NCBI RefSeq assembly: GCF_016839145.1
Contig: NZ_CP069303.1
Location: 1,984,001 to 2,048,000 of the forward strand
Length of the DNA stretch: 64,000 nucleotides
Reading direction: 5' to 3'
Source: Shinella sp. PSBB067
GTDB lineage: Bacteria > Pseudomonadota > Alphaproteobacteria > Rhizobiales > Rhizobiaceae
Below the pieces are notes generated by a model that was not told the origin of the DNA, ran no database searches, and saw only the letters and a list, made by a program, of their open reading frames with translations. Positions 56,595 through 64,000 of the stretch are shown here, piece by piece. A program made the position numbers and the translations under genes. Numbering within the stretch: the first letter of the stretch is position 1; each line of letters opens with the position of its first letter.

Positions 56595-57827
56595 TCATGC
56601 GTTGAGGAATTCGTCCCACTTCTGGATGAGGTGGTCGTATTCTTCCGGCCACTGGTGCCAGTAGGCGACGTTCTTGGAGCGCTCCTCGAGCGAGCCGCCG
56701 TCGCGCAGGTCCCCTTCCTTGATGCCGCGCTCTTCCGCGCCGACCCAGGGCTTGCCCTCGTACCAGAAGGCGTATTTCTCCGGCGCCATCACGTCCTTGA
56801 TGTTGGTGGACGGCGAATAGTAGCCCTGCTCGGAAACGGTGATGCCCGGCTCGCCGGAGAGCCAGTAGTCGGCATAGGCGATGACGGCGTCGCGGTTGGA
56901 GGTGCCGGCGATCATCGACGGGCCGATCGCCCAGCCGCGGTAGCCTTCCTTCGGGATGGCGTACTTGGCGGGCTTGCCCTGCGCCTTGACGGCCATGACG
57001 GCCGGCTGCCAGGCGTCGGAAACGACCATCTCGCCGGAGGCCATGAGGTTGACGAGTTCGCCGAAATCGCCCCACAGCGCGCGGAACTGGCCGTCCTTCT
57101 TCTTGGAGATGAGGAAGGCGGCGGCCTCGTCGATCTCGGCGGCGGTCGGGTTGCCCGGGTTCTTGACGTCGGACAGGCCGAGCGAGTTCATCGCCATGAT
57201 GGCCTGGCCGAAGGCGATGAGCGGATCGGTGTTGAGGCCCGACTTGCCCTTCCACTTCGGATCGAAGATGCAGGCCCAGGTATTGGCTTCCTCCTCCGAA
57301 ACGACGTCCGGATTGTAGCCGATCGAGTCGTAGTTGTAGACGGCCGGCACCATGTTGAGCACGGTCTGCGCCTCGTCGGCCCAGATCTGGCCGACGATCT
57401 GCGCGGAGCGGTCCCACTTGTCGCTCGCCGTCGTGAAGGTATCGCGGATGTTCGCCCAGTTCTTCAGCGAGGCGGCCGGGATGGTCTCCACATTGTCGGT
57501 CATGACGATGGACGGCAAGCGCTCGGCGATGATCTCCCAGCAGTCGTAGTCCTTCGAACCGGACAGGATCTTGGTCTGCGCGTCGGGGAAGGTCGCGGCG
57601 GTGCCGGAGGTGCTGCCGACGCCAGATTCCTTCTTGAACTCTTCGAGAATGCGCTCCTGAACCGTCACCGAGAGGCCGATGGTGCGAAGCTGCTGGCCAG
57701 CAAGGTCAGCGGCCTGCGCGAAGGCCATGCGCGAGGAGAGGAACGGCGTGCCGCCCCCGATTGCCAGCGCCATCACCCCGGCCGAGCGCTTGAGGAGCGA
57801 GCGGCGATTGATTTCCGACTTGAACAT
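56595..57827 (-). CDS. PotD-like ABC importer substrate-binding protein, Tat-type leader
   Basis: 410 residues. NRRSLLKRSAGVMALAIGGG with twin arginines and a cleavage site near AFAQA (about residue 38) indicates Tat export. The mature part is a PotD/PotF-like fold (DYDCWEIIAERLPSIV; YDSIGYNPD; GYRGWAIGPSMIAGTSNRDA). It should serve the permease pair upstream. A signal-less paralogue is encoded downstream in the same operon. Ligand unknown; polyamine-like or other cationic solutes are typical of the family. Confidence 0.9.
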   Translation of the reverse strand: MFKSEINRRSLLKRSAGVMALAIGGGTPFLSSRMAFAQAADLAGQQLRTIGLSVTVQERILEEFKKESGVGSTSGTAATFPDAQTKILSGSKDYDCWEIIAERLPSIVMTDNVETIPAASLKNWANIRDTFTTASDKWDRSAQIVGQIWADEAQTVLNMVPAVYNYDSIGYNPDVVSEEEANTWACIFDPKWKGKSGLNTDPLIAFGQAIMAMNSLGLSDVKNPGNPTAAEIDEAAAFLISKKKDGQFRALWGDFGELVNLMASGEMVVSDAWQPAVMAVKAQGKPAKYAIPKEGYRGWAIGPSMIAGTSNRDAVIAYADYWLSGEPGITVSEQGYYSPSTNIKDVMAPEKYAFWYEGKPWVGAEERGIKEGDLRDGGSLEERSKNVAYWHQWPEEYDHLIQKWDEFLNA

Positions 57828-57922
57828 GTCTCTTCTCCAGTTTGTCTATCGTTCCCCGGAGCCGCCCCGCGACCCCTTGTTTCACCCCGTTGCGGCGTAA
57901 CCCTTCGCCGCAACGCGGCGGT

Positions 57923-58690
57923 TCAGTACCGGCCCACGAGCAGGCCGCCATCCACGACCAGCACCTGGCCGGTCATGTATCTCGCGCTGTCGGAGGCCAG
58001 GAACGCGGCGACATCGGCGATGTCGTCAGGCGTCCCGAGCCGCCCCATCGGAATGAATTCCGCCGCCTTTTCCGCGCCCGCCGGTCCCAGCGAGTTCTCC
58101 TCGGAAAGAAGCTGCGCCGTGCGGATGTAGCCGGGGGCGATGCCGTTGACGCGCAAACCCTCGCGCGCCAACTCGACCGCCAGCCCGCGCACGAGGCCGA
58201 CGACGCCCGCCTTTGCAGCGGAGTAATGCACATGCTCGTCCCAGCCGTAGGCGACGCCCATGATCGAGGAGAGCGCGATGACGGCGCCCGAACGGCGCGC
58301 GCGCATGCCGGGCGCGGCGGCCCGCACGAGGCGGAAGATGCCCTTGAGGTCGATGTCGAAGGTGAGATCCCACTTCTCGTCCGTAAGGTCGGCAAGCGGC
58401 GTGCGGTGCGCGATCCCGGCATTGGCGACGATCACGTCGATCCGGCCATGACGCGCCTCGACATCGGCGACGAGCCTGTCGGTCTCCTCGGTGGAACGCA
58501 CGTTGTAGAAGCGGAACTCGGCCGAGCCGCCCGCCGCGACGATCGCATCGGCCGTCGCGCGCCCCTCCTTCTCCAGGATGTCCGTGACGACCACGTGATC
58601 GCCCAGCACCCCGAAGGCCCGCGCCGTGGCGGCGCCGATGCCGATGCCGGCTCCCGTGACGATGACGATGCGCTTGTTTTCTGCACTCAT
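57923..58690 (-). CDS. Short-chain dehydrogenase/reductase, first of a tandem pair
   Basis: 255 residues. Cofactor motif VTGAGIGIGAAT (about 12-23), NAGIAH near residue 87, catalytic Ser in ALSSIMG and YSAAK with Tyr and Lys. C-terminal half typical of FabG-like SDRs (RVNGIAPGYIRT). GGAGACCGCC precedes the ATG. It lies 14 bp after the second SDR gene and before the binding-protein gene, within the long operon. Likely oxidises a hydroxylated metabolite; substrate unknown. Confidence 0.9.
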   Translation of the reverse strand: MSAENKRIVIVTGAGIGIGAATARAFGVLGDHVVVTDILEKEGRATADAIVAAGGSAEFRFYNVRSTEETDRLVADVEARHGRIDVIVANAGIAHRTPLADLTDEKWDLTFDIDLKGIFRLVRAAAPGMRARRSGAVIALSSIMGVAYGWDEHVHYSAAKAGVVGLVRGLAVELAREGLRVNGIAPGYIRTAQLLSEENSLGPAGAEKAAEFIPMGRLGTPDDIADVAAFLASDSARYMTGQVLVVDGGLLVGRY

Positions 58691-58704
58691 GGCGGTCTCC
58701 GGAT

Positions 58705-59442
58705 TCAAAGCATGACGTCGCCGGAATTGGGTCCGAGCGTCTGTCCGACGAAGAGGCTGGCGGCGGGCGATGCGAGGAAGGCGACCGTCTCGGCCACCTC
58801 CTCCGGCTCGCCGAAGCGACCGAGGGGCAGGCCGGCGCGCTTGGCGGCGCGCCAGTCCTCGGAAAGCTCCATCACCAGCGGCGTGTTGATCGGGCCGGGC
58901 GCGACGGCGTTGACGCGGACGCCGCGCGCCGAGACCTCGCGGGCAAGCGCCTTGGTCATGCCGATGATCGCCGCCTTGGCGCCGGAATAGTGGACGAGCT
59001 CCACGCCGCCGATCTGGCCGAGCTGCGAGGCGATGTTGATGACGACGCCCGCGCCCTCGGCCAGCATCGCCGGCAGCACCGCCCTGGTCATCAGGAAGGT
59101 GCCGCGCACATGCACGGCGAACATACGGTCGAAATCGGCGATGTCGAGGTTCTCGAACGGCGCCTGGTGGGCGATGCCGGCATTGTTGACCAGCAGCGAG
59201 ACCGTGCCGTGCGCGCCGACCGCGGCTGCATGGATGGCCGCGGCGTCCGCCTCGGCGGAGACGTCGCCGGCGACGGCCGCGGCCGTGCCGCCGGCGGCAC
59301 GGATCTCGTCCGCCACCGCCTCGGCCCGCGCGGCCGAGAGGTCGTTGACCGTCACCGCATAGCCTTCAGCGGCAAGCTTGACGGCGACGGCGCGGCCGAT
59401 GCCGGAGCCTGCGCCGGTGACAAGGGCGGAGCGGCCGGCCAT
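58705..59442 (-). CDS. Short-chain dehydrogenase/reductase, second of the pair
   Basis: 245 residues. VTGAGSGIGRAVA (about 8-20), NNAGIAHQ, NIASQLGQIGGVELVHYSGAK with Ser, Tyr and Lys, and RVNAVAPGPINTPL. The ATG overlaps the permease stop, so a GTG just upstream is not needed. It is similar in length to the neighbouring SDR but clearly divergent in sequence, which suggests two distinct redox steps rather than a recent duplication. Confidence 0.9.
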   Translation of the reverse strand: MAGRSALVTGAGSGIGRAVAVKLAAEGYAVTVNDLSAARAEAVADEIRAAGGTAAAVAGDVSAEADAAAIHAAAVGAHGTVSLLVNNAGIAHQAPFENLDIADFDRMFAVHVRGTFLMTRAVLPAMLAEGAGVVINIASQLGQIGGVELVHYSGAKAAIIGMTKALAREVSARGVRVNAVAPGPINTPLVMELSEDWRAAKRAGLPLGRFGEPEEVAETVAFLASPAASLFVGQTLGPNSGDVML

Positions 59443-60287
59443 CACGCCTCCTCCTGGATCGCCATGCGCCGGGCGCGGCGGACCGAAAGCCCCATCAGCA
59501 CGGCATAGGTGCCGAGCAGCGCGAAGGAGAACAGCGTCGTCAGCACGCCGAAGGCGAAGACGTTCGGATGCACTTCCACCGAGAAGGTGCCGTAGATGGC
59601 GAGCGGCAGCGTCAGGTCCCGGCCGGAGGCGAAGAGCGTGCGCGAGAACTCGTCATAGGACAGCGTGAAGGCGAAGAGCATGGCCGAGAGCACGCCGGGG
59701 AAGATCAGCGGGAAGGTGATCTTGCGGAAGGTGCGCGCCGGGGTGACGCCGAGCGACCAGGCCGCCTCCTCGACGCTCGGATCGAAGCGGTTGAAGATCG
59801 CGAGCATGACGAGGAAGGCGAAGGGGAAGGTGTAGACGACATGCAGCACGAAGGCCGTGCCCCACCAGTGCCGGTCGATGCCGAGCGTGTTGGCGACGAG
59901 GGCCATGCCGAGGCCGACGAGCACGCCGGGCACCATCATGCCGAGCACGATGAGGTAGAAGACGACGCCCGAGCCGCGGAACTTCCGGCGGAAGGCCTGG
60001 GCGGCGGTGACGCCGAGCACGGTCGAGACGATCATCGTCATGACGGCGAGCCCGAGCGAGCGCACCAGCGCCTGCTCGATCGGCAGCGGCGCGATGCGGG
60101 ACGGCGGCGTCAGCCCGAAGAGATGCTTGTACCAGTAGGTCGACCACTCGATGATCGGGAACTGCGGCCCGCCCTCCGGCCCGGTCTGGAAGGACAGGAT
60201 CGCCAGCACGACGAGCGGGCCGTAGAGGAAGACGATGAAAAGCGTCGTATAGAGGCCGAGGCCGAACTTGATGCCGGACGCGTTCAT
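59442..60287 (-). CDS. ABC importer permease (PotC/PotI type)
   Basis: 281 residues, about six membrane helices (first: LGLYTTLFIVFLYGPLVVLAIL), with EAA loop VEEAAWSLGVTPARTFRKITFP near residue 180. It forms the channel with the permease encoded immediately upstream (2-bp gap). The frame continues open upstream out of phase with real coding. First helix and start match PotC-like proteins. Confidence 0.9.
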   Translation of the reverse strand: MNASGIKFGLGLYTTLFIVFLYGPLVVLAILSFQTGPEGGPQFPIIEWSTYWYKHLFGLTPPSRIAPLPIEQALVRSLGLAVMTMIVSTVLGVTAAQAFRRKFRGSGVVFYLIVLGMMVPGVLVGLGMALVANTLGIDRHWWGTAFVLHVVYTFPFAFLVMLAIFNRFDPSVEEAAWSLGVTPARTFRKITFPLIFPGVLSAMLFAFTLSYDEFSRTLFASGRDLTLPLAIYGTFSVEVHPNVFAFGVLTTLFSFALLGTYAVLMGLSVRRARRMAIQEEA

Positions 60288-60289
60288 GA

Positions 60290-61195
60290 TCAGAGTTCCT
60301 TCCTGAGATCGACGACCCTCAGAAGCGCGGCGACGACGGCGCCCATCAGGATGGTCAGCACCACGCCGGCAACCGCGGCGAAGGCCCATTTCAGCGAACC
60401 GACCTGGGTGACGATGATGTTGCCGAGGAGGTTCACCTTGCGGCCGGACAGCGCCGCCGATGTCGCGAACTCGCCGAGCACCATGACGGAGACGAAGATC
60501 GCGCCGACCACCACGCCCGGCATGGAGAGCGGCAGGATGATGGTGCGGAAGATGCGCCAGAAGCCGGCGCCGAGATCCTGCGCCGCCTCGATGACCGAGG
60601 GATCGATGCGCCCCAGCATGAAGGCGATGGGGCCGACCATGAAGACGCAGTAGATCTGCGTCATGCCGATGATGACCGACAGCTCGGAAAACAGCAGCAC
60701 CTCGATCGGCTGGGTGACGACGCCGAGCTTCATCAGGATCATGTTGATCGCCCCCTCCTTGCCGAGCATCGGCCGCCAGGCCAGGACGCGGATGAGGAAG
60801 GAGGTCCAGAACGGGATGACACAGAGCACGAGCAGCGCCGTCGAGAGCGTCTTGTTCCTGACGAAGAGCCCGACGAAGAGCGCGGCCGGATAGCCGACCA
60901 GAAGGGTGGAGGCGAGCACGATCAGCCAGATGCGGATCGTCGTCCACAGGGCGCCGAGATAGGTGTCGCTGGTGAAGAAGGTGATCCAGCTCTTCAGCGT
61001 CAGGGTCGGCTCGATCTTGAAGGTCGTCTGCGTCCAGAAGGAGACGTAGACCATCATCAGGATCGGCGCGACGAGGAAGAGCAGCATCCACAGCACGCCG
61101 GGGGCCAGCAGCCAGTAGGTGCGGTCCGGCTGCCTGCGGATTTCGGTCTGTGCCGTTTCGTCGGGCGTGTCATGGCTGGTTGCGGCCATCGTCAT
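60290..61195 (-). CDS. ABC importer permease (PotB/PotH type)
   Basis: 301 residues. A hydrophilic N-terminus (MTMAATSHDTPDETAQTEIR) precedes the first helix (YWLLAPGVLWMLLFLVAPIL). EAA loop IEAAQDLGAGFWRIFRTIILP near residue 205. GGAG lies 8 bp before the first ATG; the second ATG two codons later is possible. It follows the first ATPase gene by 93 bp. Confidence 0.9.
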   Translation of the reverse strand: MTMAATSHDTPDETAQTEIRRQPDRTYWLLAPGVLWMLLFLVAPILMMVYVSFWTQTTFKIEPTLTLKSWITFFTSDTYLGALWTTIRIWLIVLASTLLVGYPAALFVGLFVRNKTLSTALLVLCVIPFWTSFLIRVLAWRPMLGKEGAINMILMKLGVVTQPIEVLLFSELSVIIGMTQIYCVFMVGPIAFMLGRIDPSVIEAAQDLGAGFWRIFRTIILPLSMPGVVVGAIFVSVMVLGEFATSAALSGRKVNLLGNIIVTQVGSLKWAFAAVAGVVLTILMGAVVAALLRVVDLRKEL

Positions 61196-61288
61196 CTCTC
61201 ATTCTCCGATGGGGCAGAGGCAAGTCGCGCGGAAGGCAGGCGCGGCGTTGCGTCCGGAATGGCGTGGAAGCACAGCGGATTTAGCGTC

Positions 61289-62362
61289 TCAGACGAAGAC
61301 AAGGGCATCCTCCCGCTTCCAGACGAGGGCGTAGCGCCCCCTCTCCTCGTAGGCCTCCGGCGCGGCATGGCTCAGATGCGTCTCCACCTCGAAGACGCGG
61401 CCGTCGTCGAGCGTGAAGAAGGAATTGATCGCGGCGCCGGAATATTCGCTGGCGACGAAGCTGCCTTCGATGCGCACCTCGTCGCCGGCCGCCGCCGCAT
61501 CGCCGGGACGGATCGACACGCGGTCGTAGCGGATGGCATAGGCCGGCTTGCCGGAAGTCTGGCGCAGCCCGCCGAGCGCGAGCGTTCCGACGGGGCTGCG
61601 GAAGCTGTCGCCCGCGATCTCGCCGGAAAAGATGTTGTAGCAGTTGAGGAAGCGCGCGACATCCGCGGAGGCCGGGCGGCTGTAGAGCGTGCCGGCATCG
61701 GCGGACTGGGCGATGCGGCCGCGGTCGAGGACCAGAACCGTGTCGCCCATGGCGAGCGCCTCGCTCTCGCTGCCGGTCACATGCAGGAAGGTGACGCCGC
61801 AGCGCTCGCGGATCGTGCGCAGCTCGCCGCGCATGCGCGTGCGCAGGTTCGCATCGAGCGCGCCGAGCGGTTCGTCGAGCAGCACCATGCTCGGCTCCGT
61901 CACGAGCGTGCGGGCAAGCGCCACGCGCTGCTTCTGGCCGCCGGAAATCTGCGTGACGGCACGGTCTTCCAGGCCCGACAGGCCGACGAGGCCGATGATG
62001 TCGCGCACCCGCGCCGCGACGACCTTCCGGTCCGTCACGGGACCGACCGCCCGGTTCTCCAGGCCGAAGGCGATGTTCTGCGCGACGCTGAGATGGGGAA
62101 AGAGCGCGAAATTCTGGAAGACGAAGCCGATGCCGCGCTCGTGCGGCGGCACGCCGTCGATGCGCCGGCCGGCAAAGAGGATTTCCCCGCCGTCGGGCTG
62201 CTCGAAGCCGGCAATGACACGCAGCAGCGTCGTCTTGCCCGCGCCGCTCGGGCCGAGCAGCGAGATATAGGAATCGTCCGCAAGGGCGGCATCGATGCCG
62301 GCAAGCGCCGGCACGCCGGCGAAGGCCTTGTGCACATTCTTCAGTTGGAGGACGGATGTCAC
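61289..62362 (-). CDS. ABC importer ATPase (PotA type), first gene of the operon (GTG start)
   Basis: 357 residues from GTG, reading MTSVLQLKNVHKAF. Walker A GPSGAGKTT at about 36-44, signature ISGGQKQRVA, Walker [13 protein letters not shown]. The H-loop position reads VTGSES rather than the usual VTHDQ-like sequence, so the switch His appears to be replaced by Gly. The GTG follows GGGAACAGAG; a longer frame begins 42 bp upstream without a good site. Divergent from the GntR-like regulator across 524 bp. Confidence 0.85.
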   Translation of the reverse strand: MTSVLQLKNVHKAFAGVPALAGIDAALADDSYISLLGPSGAGKTTLLRVIAGFEQPDGGEILFAGRRIDGVPPHERGIGFVFQNFALFPHLSVAQNIAFGLENRAVGPVTDRKVVAARVRDIIGLVGLSGLEDRAVTQISGGQKQRVALARTLVTEPSMVLLDEPLGALDANLRTRMRGELRTIRERCGVTFLHVTGSESEALAMGDTVLVLDRGRIAQSADAGTLYSRPASADVARFLNCYNIFSGEIAGDSFRSPVGTLALGGLRQTSGKPAYAIRYDRVSIRPGDAAAAGDEVRIEGSFVASEYSGAAINSFFTLDDGRVFEVETHLSHAAPEAYEERGRYALVWKREDALVFV

Positions 62363-62565
62363 CTCTGTTCCCACCAGTTCCGCGCCGGGAACCCGTCCGC
62401 GCACGGCTCCGCACCCCGCCGGCGCGATGCATCCGGACGCAGCAAGAAGCCTCGTTCACGCACCGTCAGATGCGCGCCGCAGCGATGTTCCTGGACATTA
62501 TGTTTCGTTCCACATGCGGCACCTCTTCCGGATGCCTTGATTTCAAAACCATGCCATGAATGATT

Positions 62566-62579
62566 TTTGTATTCAATAG
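62566..62579. promoter_or_regulatory. Operator-like repeat, distal copy
   Basis: TTTGTATTCAATAG, identical to 62806-62819. A TGAAT sequence just upstream makes a partial dyad with ATTCA. Position near the operon promoter suggests control of the ABC operon by the GntR-like regulator. Confidence 0.5.
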
Positions 62580-62805
62580 ACTTTTTATATTTTTCCAGTC
62601 CACGCCGATTTTAATCGTTTCGCGCGATCGCTTGCCGCCGAACACAGCGAGACACATTCAGCCGAACAATTACAATACCCTGGTAAATTCGCGCAAAATC
62701 GCGGTTTCCGCCGGTGATTTCGGCGAATTCCATCGAAAACGCGACACGGCGCATCCACACAGGAGCAGGCCACCCCGGCGCAAAAGCCGATCGCCAATTT
62801 CAAAC

Positions 62806-62819
62806 TTTGTATTCAATAG
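62806..62819. promoter_or_regulatory. Operator-like repeat, proximal copy
   Basis: Exact second copy of TTTGTATTCAATAG, 67 bp before the regulator start, consistent with autoregulation. Confidence 0.5.
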
Positions 62820-62886
62820 TCATTTATGGCATTCTTTCCTTACGACAGAGAATGCGTCACAGTGCAGCCCTCCACGAAGGCGGAAC

Positions 62887-63909
62887 ATGACGGGACCCAT
62901 GAAGGACGAGCAGGCAGCCATCGGCGCCCAGAAACGCTACGAAATCGCCGAGGACGTGCTGCGCAGCAACATCGAAGCGGGCACCCTGCCGCCCGGCCTC
63001 GTGCTGTTGGAAGGACCCATCGCCGAGATCCTGCAGATCTCGCGCGCGCCCGTGCAGCGCGCGCTGCAGACGCTGGAGGCGGAAGGGCTGGTGCACCGCT
63101 TCGCCGGGCGCGGCTTCCTGGTCGGCCGGCCGGGCACGGACATCGAGCCGAACCGCACCGACATCAAGGCGCTCGGCATGATCGTGCCGCGCCATGCCGA
63201 CGAGGCGCTGCAAAGCCGGTCCTCCTGGGAGCGGATCTACAACCAGGTCGAGGCGGATGTCGCCGGCTGCGTGGTCTTCGGCCGCTACCGGCTGGTGGAG
63301 ATGGAGCTCGCCAACCATTTCAACGTCAGCCGCACGGTGGTGCGGGACGTCCTGACGCGCCTGCGCGAGCGCGGGCTCGTGCGCAAGAACCAGAGCTCGC
63401 ACTGGATCGCCGGCCCCTTGACCGCGCAGACCGTGAAGGACCATTTCGTGCTGCGCAAGATGCTGGAGCCGCCGGCGATCCGGCTGGGGGCGCGGGCGGT
63501 GCGCCCGGCGCGGCTGGAGGCCCTCCTGCAGCGGCTGCGCGCGGCGGAGGAGACGAGCGCCGCGGGCTCCCTGCACGAAATCGAGCCGATACAGGCCGAA
63601 TTCATCGAGTGCTGCGTGCTGGCCGCCCCGAACGAGCGGCTGAAGGACCTCGTGCACAACAACCTGATGCCGGTGACGGCGACCGACCGGCTGCTGCGGC
63701 GCCTCGGCCTGCCGGGAGACCCCGCGATCATCACGGAACTGCGGCTGATTGCCGAACTCCTGCTGCGCGGGGCGACGGAGGCCGCCGTCTCCATGATGGA
63801 AACCCATCTCGAAGCCTGCCTCAACCGCACCATCGCCCAGATGAAGATCGTCGCGATCATACCGGGCCCCGGCGTCACCGCCGCCTATCTCACGCCCGTG
63901 CTGGACTGA
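62887..63909 (+). CDS. GntR-like regulator with two winged-helix domains
   Basis: 340 residues. A first GntR winged helix spans about 17-80 (LLEGPIAEILQISRAPVQRA, LEAEGLVHRFAGRGFLVG). A second spans about 113-178 (LVEMELANHFNVSRTVVRDV, LRERGLVRKNQSSHW). A helical FCD-like effector region follows (about 180-320). Usual FadR-type regulators have one winged helix and about 230 residues. AAGGCGGAAC precedes the ATG; an in-frame ATG four codons later is possible. It is divergent from the ABC/amidase operon and likely binds the repeated site in between. A GC hairpin without T-run follows the stop. Confidence 0.87.
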   Translation: MTGPMKDEQAAIGAQKRYEIAEDVLRSNIEAGTLPPGLVLLEGPIAEILQISRAPVQRALQTLEAEGLVHRFAGRGFLVGRPGTDIEPNRTDIKALGMIVPRHADEALQSRSSWERIYNQVEADVAGCVVFGRYRLVEMELANHFNVSRTVVRDVLTRLRERGLVRKNQSSHWIAGPLTAQTVKDHFVLRKMLEPPAIRLGARAVRPARLEALLQRLRAAEETSAAGSLHEIEPIQAEFIECCVLAAPNERLKDLVHNNLMPVTATDRLLRRLGLPGDPAIITELRLIAELLLRGATEAAVSMMETHLEACLNRTIAQMKIVAIIPGPGVTAAYLTPVLD

Positions 63910-64000
63910 CCCGCCGCGGGGCGGGCCTCGTCTCGGTCGGAATGCGGCGGCGGCCGTTTGCATCGCCCTACCCCCGTCCGAGCGCTTCGCGGAGGCGGAC

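Larger units (their letters stand above)
62363..62886. other. Long divergent regulatory region with repeated operator-like sites
   Basis: No credible gene. It is clearly more AT-rich than its surroundings between about 62520 and 62850. The 14-base sequence TTTGTATTCAATAG occurs twice in the same orientation (62566-62579 and 62806-62819), 240 bp apart. It separates the GntR-like gene from the ABC/amidase operon and probably holds both promoters. Confidence 0.7.

Noticed and set aside
63910..63925. CCCGCC/GGCGGG hairpin after the GntR-like gene as a terminator
   Set aside because: No T-run follows; such GC dyads are common in this sequence.

Overview
This window looks like chromosome or chromid sequence from a GC-rich alphaproteobacterium, most likely a member of the Rhizobiaceae (Sinorhizobium/Rhizobium/Shinella type). 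The basis is high GC, dense ABC-importer catabolic operons, rhizobial-type multicopy palindromic intergenic repeats, and a carnitine gene set with the same architecture as the one known from Sinorhizobium meliloti. The assignment is inferred from gene content only. No rRNA, tRNA, CRISPR array, prophage or plasmid origin was seen.

Layout. (1) 1-4519: a minus-strand cluster of an aromatic-amino-acid-lyase-like protein without the usual MIO triad, a hydantoinase/dihydroorotase-like amidohydrolase and the start of an M20 carbamoylase-type peptidase. It is divergent from a LysR-type regulator that appears to carry two helix-turn-helix domains. (2) 4516-18965: a carnitine/gamma-butyrobetaine degradation locus. 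It has a GlxA-type regulator, a beta-keto acid cleavage enzyme, a carnitine dehydrogenase-thioesterase fusion, an acyl-CoA dehydrogenase, an ADP-forming acyl-CoA synthetase, a carnitinyl-CoA dehydratase-like protein and a complete oligopeptide-type ABC importer. An IS110-family element is inserted inside a long palindromic repeat within this operon. Its termini can be read from the interrupted repeat, and its leader looks like a bridge RNA. (3) 19291-22336: ACT protein, esterase and LysE exporter, divergent from a LysR regulator. (4) 22376-30938: a zinc-ribbon protein, a LysR regulator and a divergent operon of two FAD/GcvT demethylating dehydrogenases, an isocitrate-lyase-family enzyme and a non-pyrrolysine trimethylamine-methyltransferase-like protein.

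(5) 30935-34821: Lrp regulator, isochorismatase-fold hydrolase, a membrane protein, an iron-siderophore operon (fhuF plus binding protein) with an iron-operator-like site, and a small DUF1328 membrane protein. (6) 35038-41674: a putrescine-type ABC importer with gamma-aminobutyraldehyde dehydrogenase, and an SDR. (7) 41861-49010: an eptA-response regulator-histidine kinase set arranged like enterobacterial pmrCAB, small proteins, a glutathione transferase and an MFS transporter. (8) 49350-63909: a long minus-strand operon with two ABC ATPases, one permease pair, two paralogous binding proteins (one without a signal peptide), two SDRs, a polysaccharide deacetylase, a CobW GTPase with a small partner, an amidase and a DUF1989 protein. 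It is divergent from a GntR-like regulator with two winged-helix domains.

Together the genes describe a scavenging lifestyle on quaternary amines, polyamines and other nitrogenous solutes. Carnitine breakdown would deliver glycine betaine. The demethylating flavoproteins of region 4 could continue from there, but that link is inference.
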